Shown: positions 16,299 to 27,938, numbered from the stretch's first letter. The stretch: DNA of 64,000 bases from Nocardioides sp. zg-1230 (GCF_013155335.1 NZ_JABJQZ010000001.1:1550001-1614000); one strand, 5' to 3'. Numbers and translations are program-made. The notes: a model not told the origin generated them from the sequence alone.

Positions 16299-18745
16299 CA
16301 GCGACCGACAAGGCGCCGGAGAAGACCGACGTCGACCTGGTCACCCTGACCATCGACGGCGTCCAGGTCAGCGTCCCCAAGGACACGCTGGTCATCCGCG
16401 CCGCCGAGCAGGTCGGGGTGCAGATCCCGCGCTTCTGCGACCACCCGCTGCTCGACCCGGTCGGCGCGTGCCGCCAGTGCCTGGTCGACATCCCCGACGC
16501 CGGCAACGGCCGCGGCTTCCCGAAGCCTCAGGCCTCCTGCACGCTGCCGGTCGCCGAGGGCATGGTGGTCAACACCCAGGCCACGAGCGAGGTGGCCGAC
16601 AAGGCCCAGCAGGGAATCATGGAGTTCCTGCTGATCAACCACCCGCTCGACTGCCCGGTCTGCGACAAGGGCGGCGAGTGCCCCCTGCAGAACCAGGCGA
16701 TGAGCAACGGTCGCGGCGAGAGCCGCTTCTCGGCCAAGGGCGGGATCAAGCGCACGTTCCCCAAGCCGATCAACATCTCCGCCCAGGTGCTGCTCGACCG
16801 CGAGCGCTGCGTGCTGTGCGCGCGCTGCACCCGCTTCTCCGAGCAGGTCGCCGGTGACCCGTTCATCGCCCTCGCCGAGCGCGGTGCGCTGCAGCAGGTC
16901 GCGATCTACGAGCGCGAGCCCTTCGAGAGCTACTTCTCCGGCAACACGATCCAGATCTGCCCGGTGGGTGCGCTCACCTCGGCGGACTACCGCTTCCGCT
17001 CACGTCCCTTCGACCTGGTCTCCACGCCCGGGGTCGCCGAGCACGATGCCTGCGGGGCCGCGATCCGCGTCGACCACCGTCGCGGCAAGGTCATGCGGCG
17101 CCTCGCGGGCAACGACCCCGAGGTCAACGAGGAGTGGATCAGCGACAAGGACCGCTTCGCCTTCCGTTACACGCAGGTCGACGACCGGATCACCTACCCG
17201 CAGGTCCGCGAGGAGGGCGTGCTGCGCCCCGCATCGTGGACCGAAGCGTTCGCCGTGGCCGCCCGCGGCCTGCGCGACGCCGGCGCCGCGGCCGTGCTCA
17301 CCGGCGGCCGGCTGACCGCCGAGGACGCCTACGCCTACGCCAAGTTCGCCCGGGTCTCCCTCGGCACCAACGACATCGACTTCCGTGCCCGCCCGCACAG
17401 CGCCGAGGAAGCGAGCTTCCTCGCCAGCCACGTCGCACTCGCCGGTGACGTCACCTACGCCGACCTCGAGGCAGCTCCCGTCGTGGTGCTGCTGGGCCTC
17501 GAGCCCGAGGACGAGGCAGCGACGCTCTTCCTGCGGCTGCGCAAGGCCGCCAGGAAGGGTCGTACGCAGGTCGTGTCGGTGGCGCCCTACGCCTCGCGCG
17601 GGCTGACCAAGATGAACGGCCGCCTCGTGCCGGCCGCGCCCGGCACCGAGGTCGAGGTGATCGGCTCGCTCAAGGACGCCGAGCACGGCGTCACCAAGGA
17701 CGCCGTGGTCCTCGTCGGGGAGCGCCTCGCCCAGACCCACGGTGCGCTCAGCGCAGCCGCCGAGCTCGCCGCCGGCACCGGCGCCCGCATCGCGTGGGTG
17801 CCGCGTCGCGCCGGCGACCGCGGCGCGGTCGAGGCCGGTGCGCTGCCCAACCTCCTGCCCGGCGGACGTCCGCTCACCGAGGCGGCAGCCCGTGTCGACC
17901 TGGGCGCCGCATGGGGGGCGGACCAGCTCCCCGCCAAGGTCGGCCGTGACGGCAACGCCATCGTCGCGGCACTGGCCAAGGGCGACCTCGGCGGCCTCGT
18001 CGTCGGTGGCGTCGACCCCGACGACACCGCCGACCCCGCCGCCTTCCGCGCCGCCCTCGACGTCGCCCGGTTCGTCGTCAGCCTCGAGCTGCGCGAGACC
18101 GACGTGACCCGCGTCGCCGACGTCGTGCTCCCGGTGGCCCCGGTCACCGACAAGGCCGGCACCTTCGTGACGTGGGACGGGCGCGCGCGGTCCTTCGACG
18201 CGGTGTTCGCCAACCCGGCGTCGCTGCCCGACCTGCGCGTCCTGTCCGGCATCGCCGACGAGCTCGCCGCGATCGGGCACGGTCGCCCGCTCGGCTTCCG
18301 CACGGTCGCCGAGGTGCGTGACGAGATGCAGTCGCTCGGCCCGTGGGACGGCGCCCGCCCGGCACTCGACGCCGGCAAGGCACCGAAGCCGGCCAAGGCC
18401 CCGAAGAACGCCGGGACCGCCTTCGCGTTGGCGACCTGGAAGCAGCTCATCGACCTCGGCTCGATGCAGGACGGCGAGGAGCACCTCCGCGCCACCGCCC
18501 GCAGGCCGGTCGCGCGCGTGAGCCGCGCGTCGTACGAGTCGGTGCTCGGCATGCTCGAGGCCCAGCCCGGCGACGAGCCGCTCGTCACCGTCACCGGTGA
18601 CCGGGGCAGCATGACGCTGCCCGTCGTGGTCGCCGACATGCCCGACGGCGTCGTCTGGGTCCCGGCCCGGTCGATCGGTCGCGGCGTCCTCGCCGAGCTC
18701 GCCTCGCCCGGCAGCACGGTCACCCTGAAGGGAGCAGCACAGTGA
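16295..18745 (+). CDS. nuoG: NADH-quinone oxidoreductase subunit G
   Basis: NuoG carries several iron-sulfur clusters in the peripheral arm. The 816-residue protein has an N-terminal ferredoxin-like [2Fe-2S] domain ([17 protein letters not shown]), the [13 protein letters not shown] and [10 protein letters not shown] cluster motifs, then ICPVGAL, and a molybdopterin-oxidoreductase-like domain to about residue 690. ATG 16295 is chosen by the overlap with nuoF and gives a normal family N terminus after a short polar tail. It ends by overlapping nuoH. Confidence 0.97.
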   Translation: MTATDKAPEKTDVDLVTLTIDGVQVSVPKDTLVIRAAEQVGVQIPRFCDHPLLDPVGACRQCLVDIPDAGNGRGFPKPQASCTLPVAEGMVVNTQATSEVADKAQQGIMEFLLINHPLDCPVCDKGGECPLQNQAMSNGRGESRFSAKGGIKRTFPKPINISAQVLLDRERCVLCARCTRFSEQVAGDPFIALAERGALQQVAIYEREPFESYFSGNTIQICPVGALTSADYRFRSRPFDLVSTPGVAEHDACGAAIRVDHRRGKVMRRLAGNDPEVNEEWISDKDRFAFRYTQVDDRITYPQVREEGVLRPASWTEAFAVAARGLRDAGAAAVLTGGRLTAEDAYAYAKFARVSLGTNDIDFRARPHSAEEASFLASHVALAGDVTYADLEAAPVVVLLGLEPEDEAATLFLRLRKAARKGRTQVVSVAPYASRGLTKMNGRLVPAAPGTEVEVIGSLKDAEHGVTKDAVVLVGERLAQTHGALSAAAELAAGTGARIAWVPRRAGDRGAVEAGALPNLLPGGRPLTEAAARVDLGAAWGADQLPAKVGRDGNAIVAALAKGDLGGLVVGGVDPDDTADPAAFRAALDVARFVVSLELRETDVTRVADVVLPVAPVTDKAGTFVTWDGRARSFDAVFANPASLPDLRVLSGIADELAAIGHGRPLGFRTVAEVRDEMQSLGPWDGARPALDAGKAPKPAKAPKNAGTAFALATWKQLIDLGSMQDGEEHLRATARRPVARVSRASYESVLGMLEAQPGDEPLVTVTGDRGSMTLPVVVADMPDGVVWVPARSIGRGVLAELASPGSTVTLKGAAQ

Positions 18746-20097
18746 CGGGTCCAGTGATGCATCTCGCCCCGCTGGCGGCGGACCTGCCCGACCCCGGCCT
18801 GGCCGCCTTCGGCCAGGACCCGTGGTGGGTCATCGCCCTCAAGGCCGTCCTCATCTTCTTGATCCTCGTGCTGCTGACGCTCTTCAACATCTGGTTCGAG
18901 CGCCGGGTCGTGGCCCGGATGCAGCACCGCGTCGGGCCCAACGTGCACGGCCCCTTCGGCCTCCTGCAGTCGCTGGCCGACGGCGTGAAGCTCGCGCTCA
19001 AGGAGGACATCATCCCCAAGGCGGCCGACAAGGTCGTCTTCCTGCTCGCGCCCGTCATCGCCGTCGTTCCCGCCTTCGTCACCTGGGCGGTCATCCCGCT
19101 CGGCCCGGTGGTGAACTTCTTCGGCCACGAGACCCCGCTGCAGCTGACCGACATGCCGGTGGCCGTGCTCTTCATGCTCGCCATCGCCTCGATCGGCATC
19201 TACGGCATCGTCCTCGGTGGCTGGTCGTCCGGCTCGACGTACTCCCTGCTGGGCGGCCTGCGCTCGAGCGCGCAGATGATCTCCTACGAGGTCGCCATGG
19301 GCCTCGCGCTGGTCGCGGTCTTCCTCTACGCCGGGTCGATGTCGACCTCGGAGATCGTCGCCGCCCAGGACCGGCTGTGGTTCGGCCTGATCCTGCTGCC
19401 GTCGTTCGTGATCTACGTGATCTCGATGGTCGGCGAGACCAACAGAGCACCCTTCGACCTGCCCGAGGCCGAGGGTGAGCTGGTCGGCGGCTTCCACACC
19501 GAGTACTCCAGCCTGAAGTTCGCCCTGTTCTTCCTGGCCGAGTACATCAACCTCGCGACCGTGTCGGCCATCGCCACCACCCTCTTCCTGGGCGGCTGGG
19601 CCGCGCCGTGGGGCATCGAGAACGTGTGGGAGGGCGCCAACAGCGGCTACTGGCCCCTGCTGTGGTTCTTCGGCAAGGTCTTCTGCTTCATCTTCCTGTT
19701 CGTCTGGCTGCGCGGCTCGCTGCCCCGCATGCGCTACGACCAGTTCATGGCGCTGGGCTGGAAGATCCTCATCCCGGTCTCGCTGGCCTGGATCGTGGCC
19801 GTCGCGACGATCCGCGTCATCTCGCTCGAGGGCAACATCAACCGCACCTACCTCGTCGCCGCCATCGCGGTGCTGCTCGTCCTGACCGTCGGACTGATGT
19901 TCGTCGGCGACAAGGGCGACACCTCGGACGAGGAGGCCGCGATCGAGGCGAGCGAGGAGCCGCACGACGCGTTCGCCGGTGGCTTCCCCGTGCCGCCGAT
20001 GCCCACGGGCGGTGCCGTCCGCGGAGGCGCCGCGCCGCTGTCGTTCGCCCAGAGCCGCACCACCGTCACCGCTGCAGCGGAGGAGAACCATGAGTGA
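18742..20097 (+). CDS. nuoH: NADH-quinone oxidoreductase subunit H
   Basis: NuoH is the membrane subunit that forms much of the quinone channel. The 451-residue protein has about eight to nine transmembrane helices, with the conserved [15 protein letters not shown] loop, [21 protein letters not shown] and the [13 protein letters not shown] motif. The C-terminal 60 residues or so are polar, rich in Asp/Glu then Pro/Gly, beyond the usual family end. GTG 18742 overlaps the nuoG stop; the end overlaps nuoI by eight bases. Confidence 0.96.
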   Translation: MTGPVMHLAPLAADLPDPGLAAFGQDPWWVIALKAVLIFLILVLLTLFNIWFERRVVARMQHRVGPNVHGPFGLLQSLADGVKLALKEDIIPKAADKVVFLLAPVIAVVPAFVTWAVIPLGPVVNFFGHETPLQLTDMPVAVLFMLAIASIGIYGIVLGGWSSGSTYSLLGGLRSSAQMISYEVAMGLALVAVFLYAGSMSTSEIVAAQDRLWFGLILLPSFVIYVISMVGETNRAPFDLPEAEGELVGGFHTEYSSLKFALFFLAEYINLATVSAIATTLFLGGWAAPWGIENVWEGANSGYWPLLWFFGKVFCFIFLFVWLRGSLPRMRYDQFMALGWKILIPVSLAWIVAVATIRVISLEGNINRTYLVAAIAVLLVLTVGLMFVGDKGDTSDEEAAIEASEEPHDAFAGGFPVPPMPTGGAVRGGAAPLSFAQSRTTVTAAAEENHE

Positions 20098-20647
20098 GTC
20101 CCCTCAGTCCGGGCAGGGGTCCAAGGGCATCAAGGAGAGCCTCTGGGACCCGATCGCCGGGTTCGGCGTCACCTTCCGGACCATGTTCAAGAAGGTCGTC
20201 ACCGAGCAGTACCCGTTCGAGAAGCTGCCGACGGCTCCCCGCTTCCACGGCCGGCACCAGCTCAACCGCTGGCCCGACGGCCTGGAGAAGTGCATCGGGT
20301 GCGAGCTCTGCGCCTGGGCGTGCCCGGCCGACGCGATCTACGTCGAGGGCGCGTCCAACGTCGACCTCCCCGACGGTTCGGGACGGTTCAGCCCCGGTGA
20401 GCGCTACGGCCGCGTCTACCAGATCAACTACCTGCGCTGCATCCTGTGCGGGCTGTGCATCGAGGCGTGCCCGACGCGCGCCCTGACGATGACCAACGAG
20501 TACGAGCTCGCCGACGACAACCGCGCCGACCTGATCTACGAGAAGTCCGACCTGCTGGCGCCGCTGCTGCCGGGCATGGAGGAGCCGCCGCACGCGATGC
20601 GACTCGGCGACGACGAGGGTGACTACTACCGGGGGGCCACCCGATGA
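20090..20647 (+). CDS. nuoI: NADH-quinone oxidoreductase subunit I
   Basis: NuoI is the ferredoxin-like subunit holding clusters N6a and N6b. The 185-residue protein has two CxxCxxCxxxCP motifs, [17 protein letters not shown] and [17 protein letters not shown], and a preceding RFHGRHQL segment. ATG 20090 has GGAGGAG upstream, inside the end of nuoH, and sets an eight-base overlap. The frame open from 19979 would double-read nuoH. A 67-base gap with repeat copy B follows. Confidence 0.96.
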   Translation: MSESPQSGQGSKGIKESLWDPIAGFGVTFRTMFKKVVTEQYPFEKLPTAPRFHGRHQLNRWPDGLEKCIGCELCAWACPADAIYVEGASNVDLPDGSGRFSPGERYGRVYQINYLRCILCGLCIEACPTRALTMTNEYELADDNRADLIYEKSDLLAPLLPGMEEPPHAMRLGDDEGDYYRGATR

Positions 20648-20648
20648 A

Positions 20649-20714
20649 CCACCCCACGAAGTTCTCGTCCTCCCCCGCTGCGCTCCTCCGCACGACAACT
20701 CCGAGGGGACCCCG
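20649..20714 (+). repeat. intergenic repeat copy B in the nuoI-nuoJ gap
   Basis: Begins CCACCCCAC and ends GGGGACCCCG directly before the nuoJ ATG, like copy A before nuoD. Between, AGTTCTCGT and ACGACAACT form a near-perfect inverted pair around a CT-rich core. The terminal GAGGGG acts as the nuoJ ribosome binding site. Confidence 0.6.
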
Positions 20715-21542
20715 ATGACGTTCTGGATCCTGGCCCCGATCATGGTGGCCGCCGCGCTGGGCATCCTGTTCGTCCGCAAGGCCGTGCACGCCGCGCTGCT
20801 GCTCGCCGTCGTGATGATCAGCCTGGCGTTCCTCTACGCCGTGCTCGACGCGCCGTTCCTCTTCGCGGTGCAGATCATCGTCTACACCGGCGCGATCCTC
20901 ATGCTGTTCCTCTTCGTGATGATGCTCATCGGCGTCGACGCGACCGACTCCGTGGTGGAGACCATCCGCGGCCAGCGCGTGATGGCGGTCGTCCTCGGCC
21001 TGCTGTTCGGCACCGTGCTGGTGCTCGGTGTCAGCCAGGTCGCGCTCGGCGCGGTGGTCGGGCTCGACGAGGCCAACGCCGGCGGCAACGTGCCGGCGAT
21101 CGCCAACATCCTGTTCTCCCGCTATGTCTTCGCCTTCGAGGCGACCAGCGCCCTGCTGATCACCGCCGCCCTCGGCGCGATGGTGCTCGCCCACCGCGAG
21201 CGCCTGACGCCGAAGCAGACGCAGGCCGACCTCGCCGCCCAGCGCATGCGTGACTACGCCGAGCACGGCAAGCACCTCGGGCCGCTGCCCTCGCCGGGCG
21301 TCTACGCCCGGCACAACGCGGTGGACACCCCGGCCCTGCTGCCCGACGGCACCGCCGCCGAGTCGTCGGTCTCCCGGGTGCTCGCCGCCCGCGGCACGGT
21401 CCGTTCGGCTCCCGCGCTCGCCGACGACATCGACGACGTACGACGTCAGATCGCCGGCTTCGACGGGCACGACCCGGCCACGATGCCCGAGACCTCCGGC
21501 AAGGCCGGCGCGCCCGCGAGCACGGAAGAGGACGTCAAGTGA
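20715..21542 (+). CDS. nuoJ: NADH-quinone oxidoreductase subunit J
   Basis: NuoJ is a small proton-channel membrane subunit. The 275-residue protein has five transmembrane helices in the first 165 residues or so, with the conserved [22 protein letters not shown] long hydrophilic C-terminal tail of about 100 residues (from [10 protein letters not shown] on) follows, longer than in Escherichia coli but frequent in actinobacteria. ATG 20715 follows repeat copy B. The stop overlaps nuoK. Confidence 0.95.
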   Translation: MTFWILAPIMVAAALGILFVRKAVHAALLLAVVMISLAFLYAVLDAPFLFAVQIIVYTGAILMLFLFVMMLIGVDATDSVVETIRGQRVMAVVLGLLFGTVLVLGVSQVALGAVVGLDEANAGGNVPAIANILFSRYVFAFEATSALLITAALGAMVLAHRERLTPKQTQADLAAQRMRDYAEHGKHLGPLPSPGVYARHNAVDTPALLPDGTAAESSVSRVLAARGTVRSAPALADDIDDVRRQIAGFDGHDPATMPETSGKAGAPASTEEDVK

Positions 21543-21832
21543 CCCAGTACATCGTCCTCTCGGCGATCCTCTTCACGATCGGCTGCGTCGGCGTCCTCAC
21601 GCGCCGCAACGCCATTGTCGTGTTCATGTGCGTCGAGCTGATGCTCAACGCCTGCAACCTGGCGTTCGTGGCGTTCGCCCGCCAGCACGGCAACCTCGAC
21701 GGCCAGATCACCGCGTTCTTCGTGATGGTGGTGGCGGCTGCCGAGGTCGTGATCGGACTCGCGATCATCATGACCATCTTCCGCACCCGACGCTCGGCCT
21801 CGGTCGACGACGCCAGCCTGCTGAAGTACTGA
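21539..21832 (+). CDS. nuoK: NADH-quinone oxidoreductase subunit K
   Basis: NuoK is homologous to MnhC of Mrp antiporters and has three transmembrane helices in 97 residues. The family's glutamates lie in the second and third helices ([13 protein letters not shown] and [13 protein letters not shown]). GTG 21539 overlaps the nuoJ stop. The C-terminal [15 protein letters not shown] is typical for actinobacterial NuoK. Confidence 0.96.
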   Translation: MTQYIVLSAILFTIGCVGVLTRRNAIVVFMCVELMLNACNLAFVAFARQHGNLDGQITAFFVMVVAAAEVVIGLAIIMTIFRTRRSASVDDASLLKY

Positions 21833-21842
21833 GGGAGCACCT

Positions 21843-23840
21843 GTGAACCTGTTGTCCCACTCAGTCCTCGCGGTCGGCCTCCCCATGGCCGAGGAGGGCG
21901 CCCACACGACCCCCGTGGTCGCGCCCGACATGGGCGCGGGCGGTGTCTTCGACCTGCTCTGGCTGGTCATCGCGCTCCCGGCGCTCGGCGCGATCCTGCT
22001 GCTCGGCGTCGCGCCGTTCCTGCCGACCTCGCTCAGGGCGACCGCCGACAAGCACGGCCACCTCCTCGGCACCGCGATGGCCGCACTCTCCTTCGTGCTG
22101 AGCCTCGTGCTGTTCTTCGCGCTGCTCGGCCGCGACGCCGAGTCGCGCCAGATCGGCCAGCAGCTGTGGACCTGGTTCGAGACCGGCTCGCTGACGGTCG
22201 GCATGGATCTGCTCTACGACCAGCTGGCCGCGCTCTTCCTGCTCCTCATCACCGGTGTCGGGTCGCTGATCCACGTCTACGCCATCGGCTACATGGAGCA
22301 CGACCCCCGTCGCCGCCGCTTCTTCGGCTACCTCAACCTGTTCGTCGCGGCCATGCTCATGCTGGTCCTCTCGGCGAACTTCGTGGGCCTCTTCCTGGGC
22401 TGGGAGGGCGTCGGCCTCGCGTCCTACCTGCTCATCGGCTTCTGGCAGCACAAGCCGTCGGCCGCGGCCGCGGCCAAGAAGGCCTTCGTGATCAACCGCG
22501 TCGGAGACATCGGCCTGTCGCTGGCGATCGCGCTGATGTTCGCGACGTTCGGCACCACCGACTTCGGCGCGGTCAGCGAGCTCGCCGGCGAGGCGAGCCA
22601 GGGCACCCTCAACGCCCTCGGCCTGCTGCTCCTGCTCGGCGCGTGCGGCAAGTCCGCGCAGGTGCCGCTGCAGGCCTGGCTGCTCGACGCGATGGAGGGC
22701 CCGACCCCGGTCTCGGCCCTGATCCACGCGGCGACCATGGTCACCGCCGGCGTCTACCTCGTCGTGCGCTCGAACTTCATCTACGAGCTCACGCCCGTCG
22801 CGCAGACCGCGGTCGTCGTCGTCGCCACCGTCACGCTCCTGTGGGGTGCGATCCTCGGTTGCGCCAAGGACGACATCAAGAAGGCGCTGGCCGGCTCGAC
22901 CATGAGCCAGATCGGCTACATGATGCTGGCCGCCGGACTCGGTCCCGTGGGCTACCCGTTCGCGATCTTCCACCTGCTGACGCACGGATTCTTCAAGGCC
23001 AACATGTTCCTCGGCGCGGGCTCGGTGATGCACGGGATGAACGACGACGTGGACATGCGCCACTACGGGGCGCTCAACAAGGCGATGCCGGTCACCTTCC
23101 TGACCTTCGCGATGGGCTACCTTGCGATCATCGGCTTCCCGGGCTTCTCCGGCTTCTGGTCCAAGGACAAGATCATCGAGTCGGCGCTGGCCGACAACCT
23201 GGTCATCGGCGTCCTGGCCCTCCTCGGCGCCGGCATCACGGGCTTCTACATGACCCGCCTGATGCTGATGACCTTCTTCACCACCAAGCGGTGGGAGAAG
23301 GACGTGCACCCGCACGAGTCGCCCAAGGTGATGACCGTGCCGCTGATCGTGCTGGCCGCGCTGTCCGTCCTCGGCGGCGCCCTGCTGCTCGGCGACTGGA
23401 TCGTCACCTGGCTCGAGCCGGTGACCGGTGTCGCCGAGCACCACGAGCCGCCGCTGCCGGCCATCGTGATCACGCTGATCATCACCGCCGTCGTCGCGCT
23501 CGGCGTGGCCGCGGCCTGGTTCCTGGTCGGCAAGCGCGAGATCCCGCGCGAGGCCCCGCAGGACGTGTCGTTCGCGACCCGCGCCGCTCGCGCCGACCTC
23601 TACGGCGACGCGATCAACGACGCCGTCGTCGTACGTCCCGGAGCAGGACTGGTCGGTGGCCTGGCCACCTTCGACCGCGTCGGCGTCGACGGTGTCGTCG
23701 AGGGCGGGTCCTCCGCCGTCGGCGGCCTGTCCACCACGTTGCGTCGAGTCCAGAACGGCTTCGTCCGCTCCTACGCCCTGTCCCTCCTCGGTGGCGCCCT
23801 GCTGGTCGTCCTCGCTCTGCTGGCGGTGAACCTCGGATGA
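21843..23840 (+). CDS. nuoL: NADH-quinone oxidoreductase subunit L
   Basis: NuoL is the distal antiporter-like proton pump with the long lateral helix. The 665-residue protein has about 16 transmembrane helices, the [19 protein letters not shown] motif with the essential glutamate, [18 protein letters not shown] helices, and a C-terminal lateral segment. GTG 21843 has GGGAG upstream, ten bases after nuoK. The stop overlaps nuoM as ATGA. Confidence 0.96.
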   Translation: MNLLSHSVLAVGLPMAEEGAHTTPVVAPDMGAGGVFDLLWLVIALPALGAILLLGVAPFLPTSLRATADKHGHLLGTAMAALSFVLSLVLFFALLGRDAESRQIGQQLWTWFETGSLTVGMDLLYDQLAALFLLLITGVGSLIHVYAIGYMEHDPRRRRFFGYLNLFVAAMLMLVLSANFVGLFLGWEGVGLASYLLIGFWQHKPSAAAAAKKAFVINRVGDIGLSLAIALMFATFGTTDFGAVSELAGEASQGTLNALGLLLLLGACGKSAQVPLQAWLLDAMEGPTPVSALIHAATMVTAGVYLVVRSNFIYELTPVAQTAVVVVATVTLLWGAILGCAKDDIKKALAGSTMSQIGYMMLAAGLGPVGYPFAIFHLLTHGFFKANMFLGAGSVMHGMNDDVDMRHYGALNKAMPVTFLTFAMGYLAIIGFPGFSGFWSKDKIIESALADNLVIGVLALLGAGITGFYMTRLMLMTFFTTKRWEKDVHPHESPKVMTVPLIVLAALSVLGGALLLGDWIVTWLEPVTGVAEHHEPPLPAIVITLIITAVVALGVAAAWFLVGKREIPREAPQDVSFATRAARADLYGDAINDAVVVRPGAGLVGGLATFDRVGVDGVVEGGSSAVGGLSTTLRRVQNGFVRSYALSLLGGALLVVLALLAVNLG

Positions 23841-25324
23841 TCCTGACTGTCCTGATCCTGCTGCCGCTCGTCGGCGCGCTCGTCACGGCCTTCGTGCCGG
23901 CTGCGGTCGCCCGGCTGGTCGGCCTCGGCTTCGCCGCCGCGACCCTCGTCGCCGGCATCGTGGCCGCGACGCAGTACACGCTGGGCGGCGGCATGCAGCT
24001 CACCGAGACCCGCACGTGGATCGAGTCCCTCGGGGTCCACTACGCGCTCGGCGTCGACGGCCTCGGCCTGCTGATGGTCCTGCTCACGGTCGTCCTCGTG
24101 CCGATCGTGCTGCTCGCCGGCTGGCACGAGTCGGAGGCCCCGGGCAACAACGGCGCGAAGTCCTTCTTCGCCTGGACCCTGGCCCTCGAGGCCATGTCGC
24201 TGGCCGTCTTCACCGCCACCGACGTGCTGCTCTTCTACGTCGTGTTCGAGGCGACCCTGATCCCGGCCTACTTCCTCATCGGCGGCTTCGGCCGGGCCGG
24301 CCGGGGGCGTGCCGCGACCAAGTTCCTCATCTACCAGCTCGCCGGCGGCCTCATCATGCTCGCCTCGGTGATCGGGCTCTACGTCGTCTCCGCGAACGCG
24401 GGCAACCCGAGCTTCCTCATCAGCGACCTGGCCGCCCTCGACATCGACGAGACGACGCAGCGCTGGCTGTTCGTCGGCTTCTTCGTCGCCTTCGCGATCA
24501 AGGCGCCGATGTTCCCGGTGCACACCTGGCTGGCCGACACGACGGAGAAGGCGACCACCGGCACCTCGGTGCTGCTGGTCTGCATCCTCGACAAGATCGG
24601 CACCTTCGGCATGCTGCGGTTCTGCCTCGGGCTGCTGCCCGACGCGTCGCAGTGGGCGACACCGGTCGTGGTCGTGCTCGCGCTGATCTCGATCATCTAC
24701 GGCGCGCTGGTCGCCATCGGCCAGGACGACGTCCTGCGCCTCATCGGCCTCACGTCGCTCTCGCACTTCGGCTTCATCGTGCTGGGCATCTTCGTCTTCA
24801 GCTCCAACGGCAGCACCGGGGCGATCCTCTACATGGTCAACCACGGCATCGCGACGGCGCTGATGTTCCTGGTGGCCGGGTTCCTGATCCACCGCACCGG
24901 CACCGCCTCCATCCGCGAGATGGGCGGGGTCGAGAAGGCCGCCCCGGTGCTCGCCGGCTTCTTCCTCGTCGGCGGCCTCGCCGCAGCCGGCCTGCCCGGC
25001 CTGTCGCCGTTCGTGTCCGAGATGCTCGTCATCATCGCCGCGTTCGACCACCACTGGCTGGTCGGCTCGGTCGCGGTGCTCGCAATCGTCCTGGCCGCGT
25101 TCTACGCGCTCTGGATGTACCAGCGCACGATGACCGGACCCGACCGGGTCGGCATGGCCCCGGTGGCCGACCTCGACCGTCGTGAGGTGGGCATCCTCGC
25201 CCCGCTGCTGCTCGCGCTCGTGCTGTTCGGCTTCTACCCGATGCCGCTGCTCGACGTCATCAACCCGTTCGTCCACGACTCGCTCGCGAGTGTGGGCATC
25301 GGCCAGGAGGGTGGTCCCCAGTGA
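23837..25324 (+). CDS. nuoM: NADH-quinone oxidoreductase subunit M
   Basis: NuoM is the second antiporter-like proton pump. The 495-residue protein has about 14 transmembrane helices with the channel glutamate in [16 protein letters not shown], the [13 protein letters not shown] loop and [16 protein letters not shown] helices. ATG 23837 is fixed by the overlap with nuoL; longer upstream frames would reread nuoL. The stop overlaps the nuoN start. Confidence 0.96.
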   Translation: MILTVLILLPLVGALVTAFVPAAVARLVGLGFAAATLVAGIVAATQYTLGGGMQLTETRTWIESLGVHYALGVDGLGLLMVLLTVVLVPIVLLAGWHESEAPGNNGAKSFFAWTLALEAMSLAVFTATDVLLFYVVFEATLIPAYFLIGGFGRAGRGRAATKFLIYQLAGGLIMLASVIGLYVVSANAGNPSFLISDLAALDIDETTQRWLFVGFFVAFAIKAPMFPVHTWLADTTEKATTGTSVLLVCILDKIGTFGMLRFCLGLLPDASQWATPVVVVLALISIIYGALVAIGQDDVLRLIGLTSLSHFGFIVLGIFVFSSNGSTGAILYMVNHGIATALMFLVAGFLIHRTGTASIREMGGVEKAAPVLAGFFLVGGLAAAGLPGLSPFVSEMLVIIAAFDHHWLVGSVAVLAIVLAAFYALWMYQRTMTGPDRVGMAPVADLDRREVGILAPLLLALVLFGFYPMPLLDVINPFVHDSLASVGIGQEGGPQ

Positions 25325-26913
25325 CCGAGTTCGTGAAGCCCAGCGTCGAGTACTTCGAGCTCTGGCCGCTGCTGGTCGTCTTCGGTGTCGCCTGCCTCGG
25401 CGTCGTCGTCGAGGCGTTCCTCCCGCGCTCGGTCCGCTACACCGCCCAGGTGGTGCTGGCCCTCGGCGGCCTCGTGCTCGCCCTCGTCGGTGTCGTGCTC
25501 GTCGCGCAGGACGTCCAGACGTACGACGACGGCGCCGCGCGCGGCGTGCTCGCCGTCGGTGGCACGATCGCGGTCGACGGGCCGAGCCTCTTCATCTGGG
25601 GCCTGGTCCTCGCGCTGGCGATCGCCGGGGTGCTGCTCTTCGCCGAGCGCCACCTCGACGGCGGGGTGTCGGCGTTCGCCGGCCAGGCCGCGGCGGTGCC
25701 GGGCACCGACGCGGAGACCGCGTCCATCGCGGCCAACCGCGAGCACACCGAGGTCTACCCGCTGATGATGTTCGCGGTCTTCGGCATGATGCTCTTCCCG
25801 GCGGCCAACGACCTGCTCACGATGTTCGTCGGCCTCGAGGTCCTCTCGCTGCCGCTCTACCTGCTCAGCGGCCTCGCCCGTCGGCGTCGCCTGCTCAGCC
25901 AGGAGGCAGCGCTCAAGTACTTCCTGCTCGGCGCCTTCTCGTCCGGCTTCTTCCTCTACGGTGCCGCGTTGCTCTACGGCTACGCCGGCTCCCTGGACTT
26001 CGCTGCGATCAACGAGGCCGTGCGCAACGACGTCGGCAACCAGAGCCTGCTGCTCATCGGCACGGGCCTGCTGTCGGTCGGCCTGCTCTTCAAGGTCGGT
26101 GCGGTGCCGTTCCAGGCGTGGACGCCCGACGTCTACCAGGGCGCGCCGACCCCGGTGACCGCCTTCATGGCGGCCGGCACCAAGGTCGCCGCCTTCGGCG
26201 CGATCATGCGCCTGTTCTACGTCGCGCTCGGCGCCGACCGCTGGTCGTGGCAGCCGATGCTCTGGATCATCGCCGTGCTCTCGATGTTCGTCGGCGCCGC
26301 GCTGGCCATCACGCAGACCGACATCAAGCGCCTGCTCGCCTACTCCTCGGTCGCGCACACCGGCTTCATCCTCACCGGCGTCGTGGGCCTGCAGGCCTCC
26401 GACCAGCTCGCCGTCGGCGAGATCAGCTCGGTCCAGGCCGTGCTCTTCTACCTCGCGACCTACGGCTTCGCGACGATCGGCGCCTTCGCGGTCGTCAGCC
26501 TGGTGCGCGACGGCGGTGGCGAGACCACCGCCATCGACCGGTGGGCGGGCCTGGGCAAGGAGTCGCCGGTCGTGGCGGCCGTCTTCGCGTTCTTCCTGCT
26601 GGCCATGGCGGGCATCCCGCTCACCTCCGGGTTCGTGGGCAAGCTCGCGGTCTTCTCGGTGGCCCTCGCGGCGGGTGCCTGGCCGGTCGTGGTCGCGGCC
26701 GTGCTCGCGAGCATCGTCGCGGCGTTCCTCTACGTCCGGGTCATCAAGGTCATGTACTTCGACAAGCCGGTCGGCGACGGTCCGAGCGTGGCGTACCCCT
26801 CGGTGCTCACCGCCACGACCATCGCCGTCGGCGCCGCGATCACCCTCGTCCTCGGCGTGCTGCCGGGCCCGGTGCTCGACCTCGCGGCGGTTGCGGGAGA
26901 ATTCATCAGGTGA
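25321..26913 (+). CDS. nuoN: NADH-quinone oxidoreductase subunit N
   Basis: NuoN completes the three antiporter-like subunits. The 530-residue protein has about 14 helices, LTMFVGLEVLSLPLYLLSG with its conserved glutamate, KVGAVPFQAWTPDVYQGAP and KRLLAYSSVAHTGF. GTG 25321 overlaps nuoM, and the stop overlaps the polyprenyl synthase gene as GTGA, so the synthase is coupled to complex I expression. Confidence 0.96.
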   Translation: MTEFVKPSVEYFELWPLLVVFGVACLGVVVEAFLPRSVRYTAQVVLALGGLVLALVGVVLVAQDVQTYDDGAARGVLAVGGTIAVDGPSLFIWGLVLALAIAGVLLFAERHLDGGVSAFAGQAAAVPGTDAETASIAANREHTEVYPLMMFAVFGMMLFPAANDLLTMFVGLEVLSLPLYLLSGLARRRRLLSQEAALKYFLLGAFSSGFFLYGAALLYGYAGSLDFAAINEAVRNDVGNQSLLLIGTGLLSVGLLFKVGAVPFQAWTPDVYQGAPTPVTAFMAAGTKVAAFGAIMRLFYVALGADRWSWQPMLWIIAVLSMFVGAALAITQTDIKRLLAYSSVAHTGFILTGVVGLQASDQLAVGEISSVQAVLFYLATYGFATIGAFAVVSLVRDGGGETTAIDRWAGLGKESPVVAAVFAFFLLAMAGIPLTSGFVGKLAVFSVALAAGAWPVVVAAVLASIVAAFLYVRVIKVMYFDKPVGDGPSVAYPSVLTATTIAVGAAITLVLGVLPGPVLDLAAVAGEFIR

Positions 26914-27908
26914 CCGACTCGCCCCTCGCCATGCCCGTCGTCGACCCCGCTCTCGAGCAGCGGCTGGTCGAGCGGCTGGCGCGCATCGAGGAGATGCTCG
27001 CCGACCACTGCAAGGGGCGTGCCGAGTTCGTCTCGGAGGCCGCGGCCCACCTGATGATGGCCGGCGGCAAGCGGTTCCGGCCGCTGCTGGTGCTGCTCGC
27101 CGCCGAGGCCGGTCCCGACCCTGACGCGGAGGCGGTCGAGACCGCCGCCTGCGTCGTCGAGCTCACCCACGTCGCCTCGCTCTACCACGACGACGTCATG
27201 GACGAGGCGTCCCTGCGCCGCGGTGCCACCACGGCCAACGCCCGCTGGGACAACAACGTCGCCATCCTCACCGGCGACTTCCTCTTCGGCCGCTCCTCCG
27301 AGCTCACCGCCGAGCTCGGACCCGAGGCCGTCCTCATCCAGGCCCGCACGTTCACCCGCCTCGTCGAGGGCCAGATCATGGAGACGGTCCCGCCGGGCCC
27401 TGGCGAGGACCCGCTGGCGCACTACCTCGACGTCGTCGCCGGCAAGACCGGCTCGCTGATCGCGACCTCCGCCCGCTATGGCGCGATGTTCAGCGGCGCC
27501 CGCCCCGAGGTCGTCGAGGCGCTGAGCTCCTACGGCGAGATCGTCGGCTCGGCCTTCCAGCTGACCGACGACATCCTCGACATCGCCTCGGAGTCCGACA
27601 CCTCCGGCAAGACGCCCGGCACCGACCTCCGCGAGGGCGTACCCACTCTCCCCGTCCTCATGGCCCAGGCCTCGACCGACCCGGCCGACGCCCGCCTGCT
27701 GTCGCTGCTCGGCCGCCCGCTGGCCGACGACGCCGAGCACGCCGAGGCGCTCGAGCTGCTGCGTCGCCACCCCGCCATCGACCAGGCCCGCGACCACGTG
27801 CTCGCCGAGGCCGCCCGCGCCAAGAAGCTCCTCGAGGCCCTCGACCCCGGCCCCGTCCGTACGGCGCTGGAGTCCTTCGCCGACATCGTCGCGACCCGCA
27901 CCTCCTGA
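26910..27908 (+). CDS. polyprenyl diphosphate synthase (menaquinone side chain)
   Basis: This trans-isoprenyl diphosphate synthase condenses isopentenyl diphosphate units onto an allylic primer. The 332-residue protein has both aspartate-rich motifs, HDDVMDEASLRRG (D94, D95, D98) and FQLTDDILDIASE (about 220-224), plus GGKRFRP for substrate binding. Its position as the last coupled gene of the nuo operon, close to men genes, suggests it makes the octa- or nonaprenyl tail of menaquinone (the GrcC/HepB role); chain length cannot be read with certainty. GTG 26910 overlaps nuoN. The gene ends before a palindromic repeat region. Confidence 0.93.
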   Translation: MTDSPLAMPVVDPALEQRLVERLARIEEMLADHCKGRAEFVSEAAAHLMMAGGKRFRPLLVLLAAEAGPDPDAEAVETAACVVELTHVASLYHDDVMDEASLRRGATTANARWDNNVAILTGDFLFGRSSELTAELGPEAVLIQARTFTRLVEGQIMETVPPGPGEDPLAHYLDVVAGKTGSLIATSARYGAMFSGARPEVVEALSSYGEIVGSAFQLTDDILDIASESDTSGKTPGTDLREGVPTLPVLMAQASTDPADARLLSLLGRPLADDAEHAEALELLRRHPAIDQARDHVLAEAARAKKLLEALDPGPVRTALESFADIVATRTS

Positions 27909-27938
27909 GTCGAAACCCGGTCAGACGAGCGGCTTCAC

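Noticed and set aside
17587..20091. 834-codon frame on the minus strand
   Set aside because: It lies antisense to nuoG and nuoH, whose protein motifs are clear. Long antisense frames are normal at this GC content and its composition (Arg, His, Asp, Gln rich) is not protein-like.
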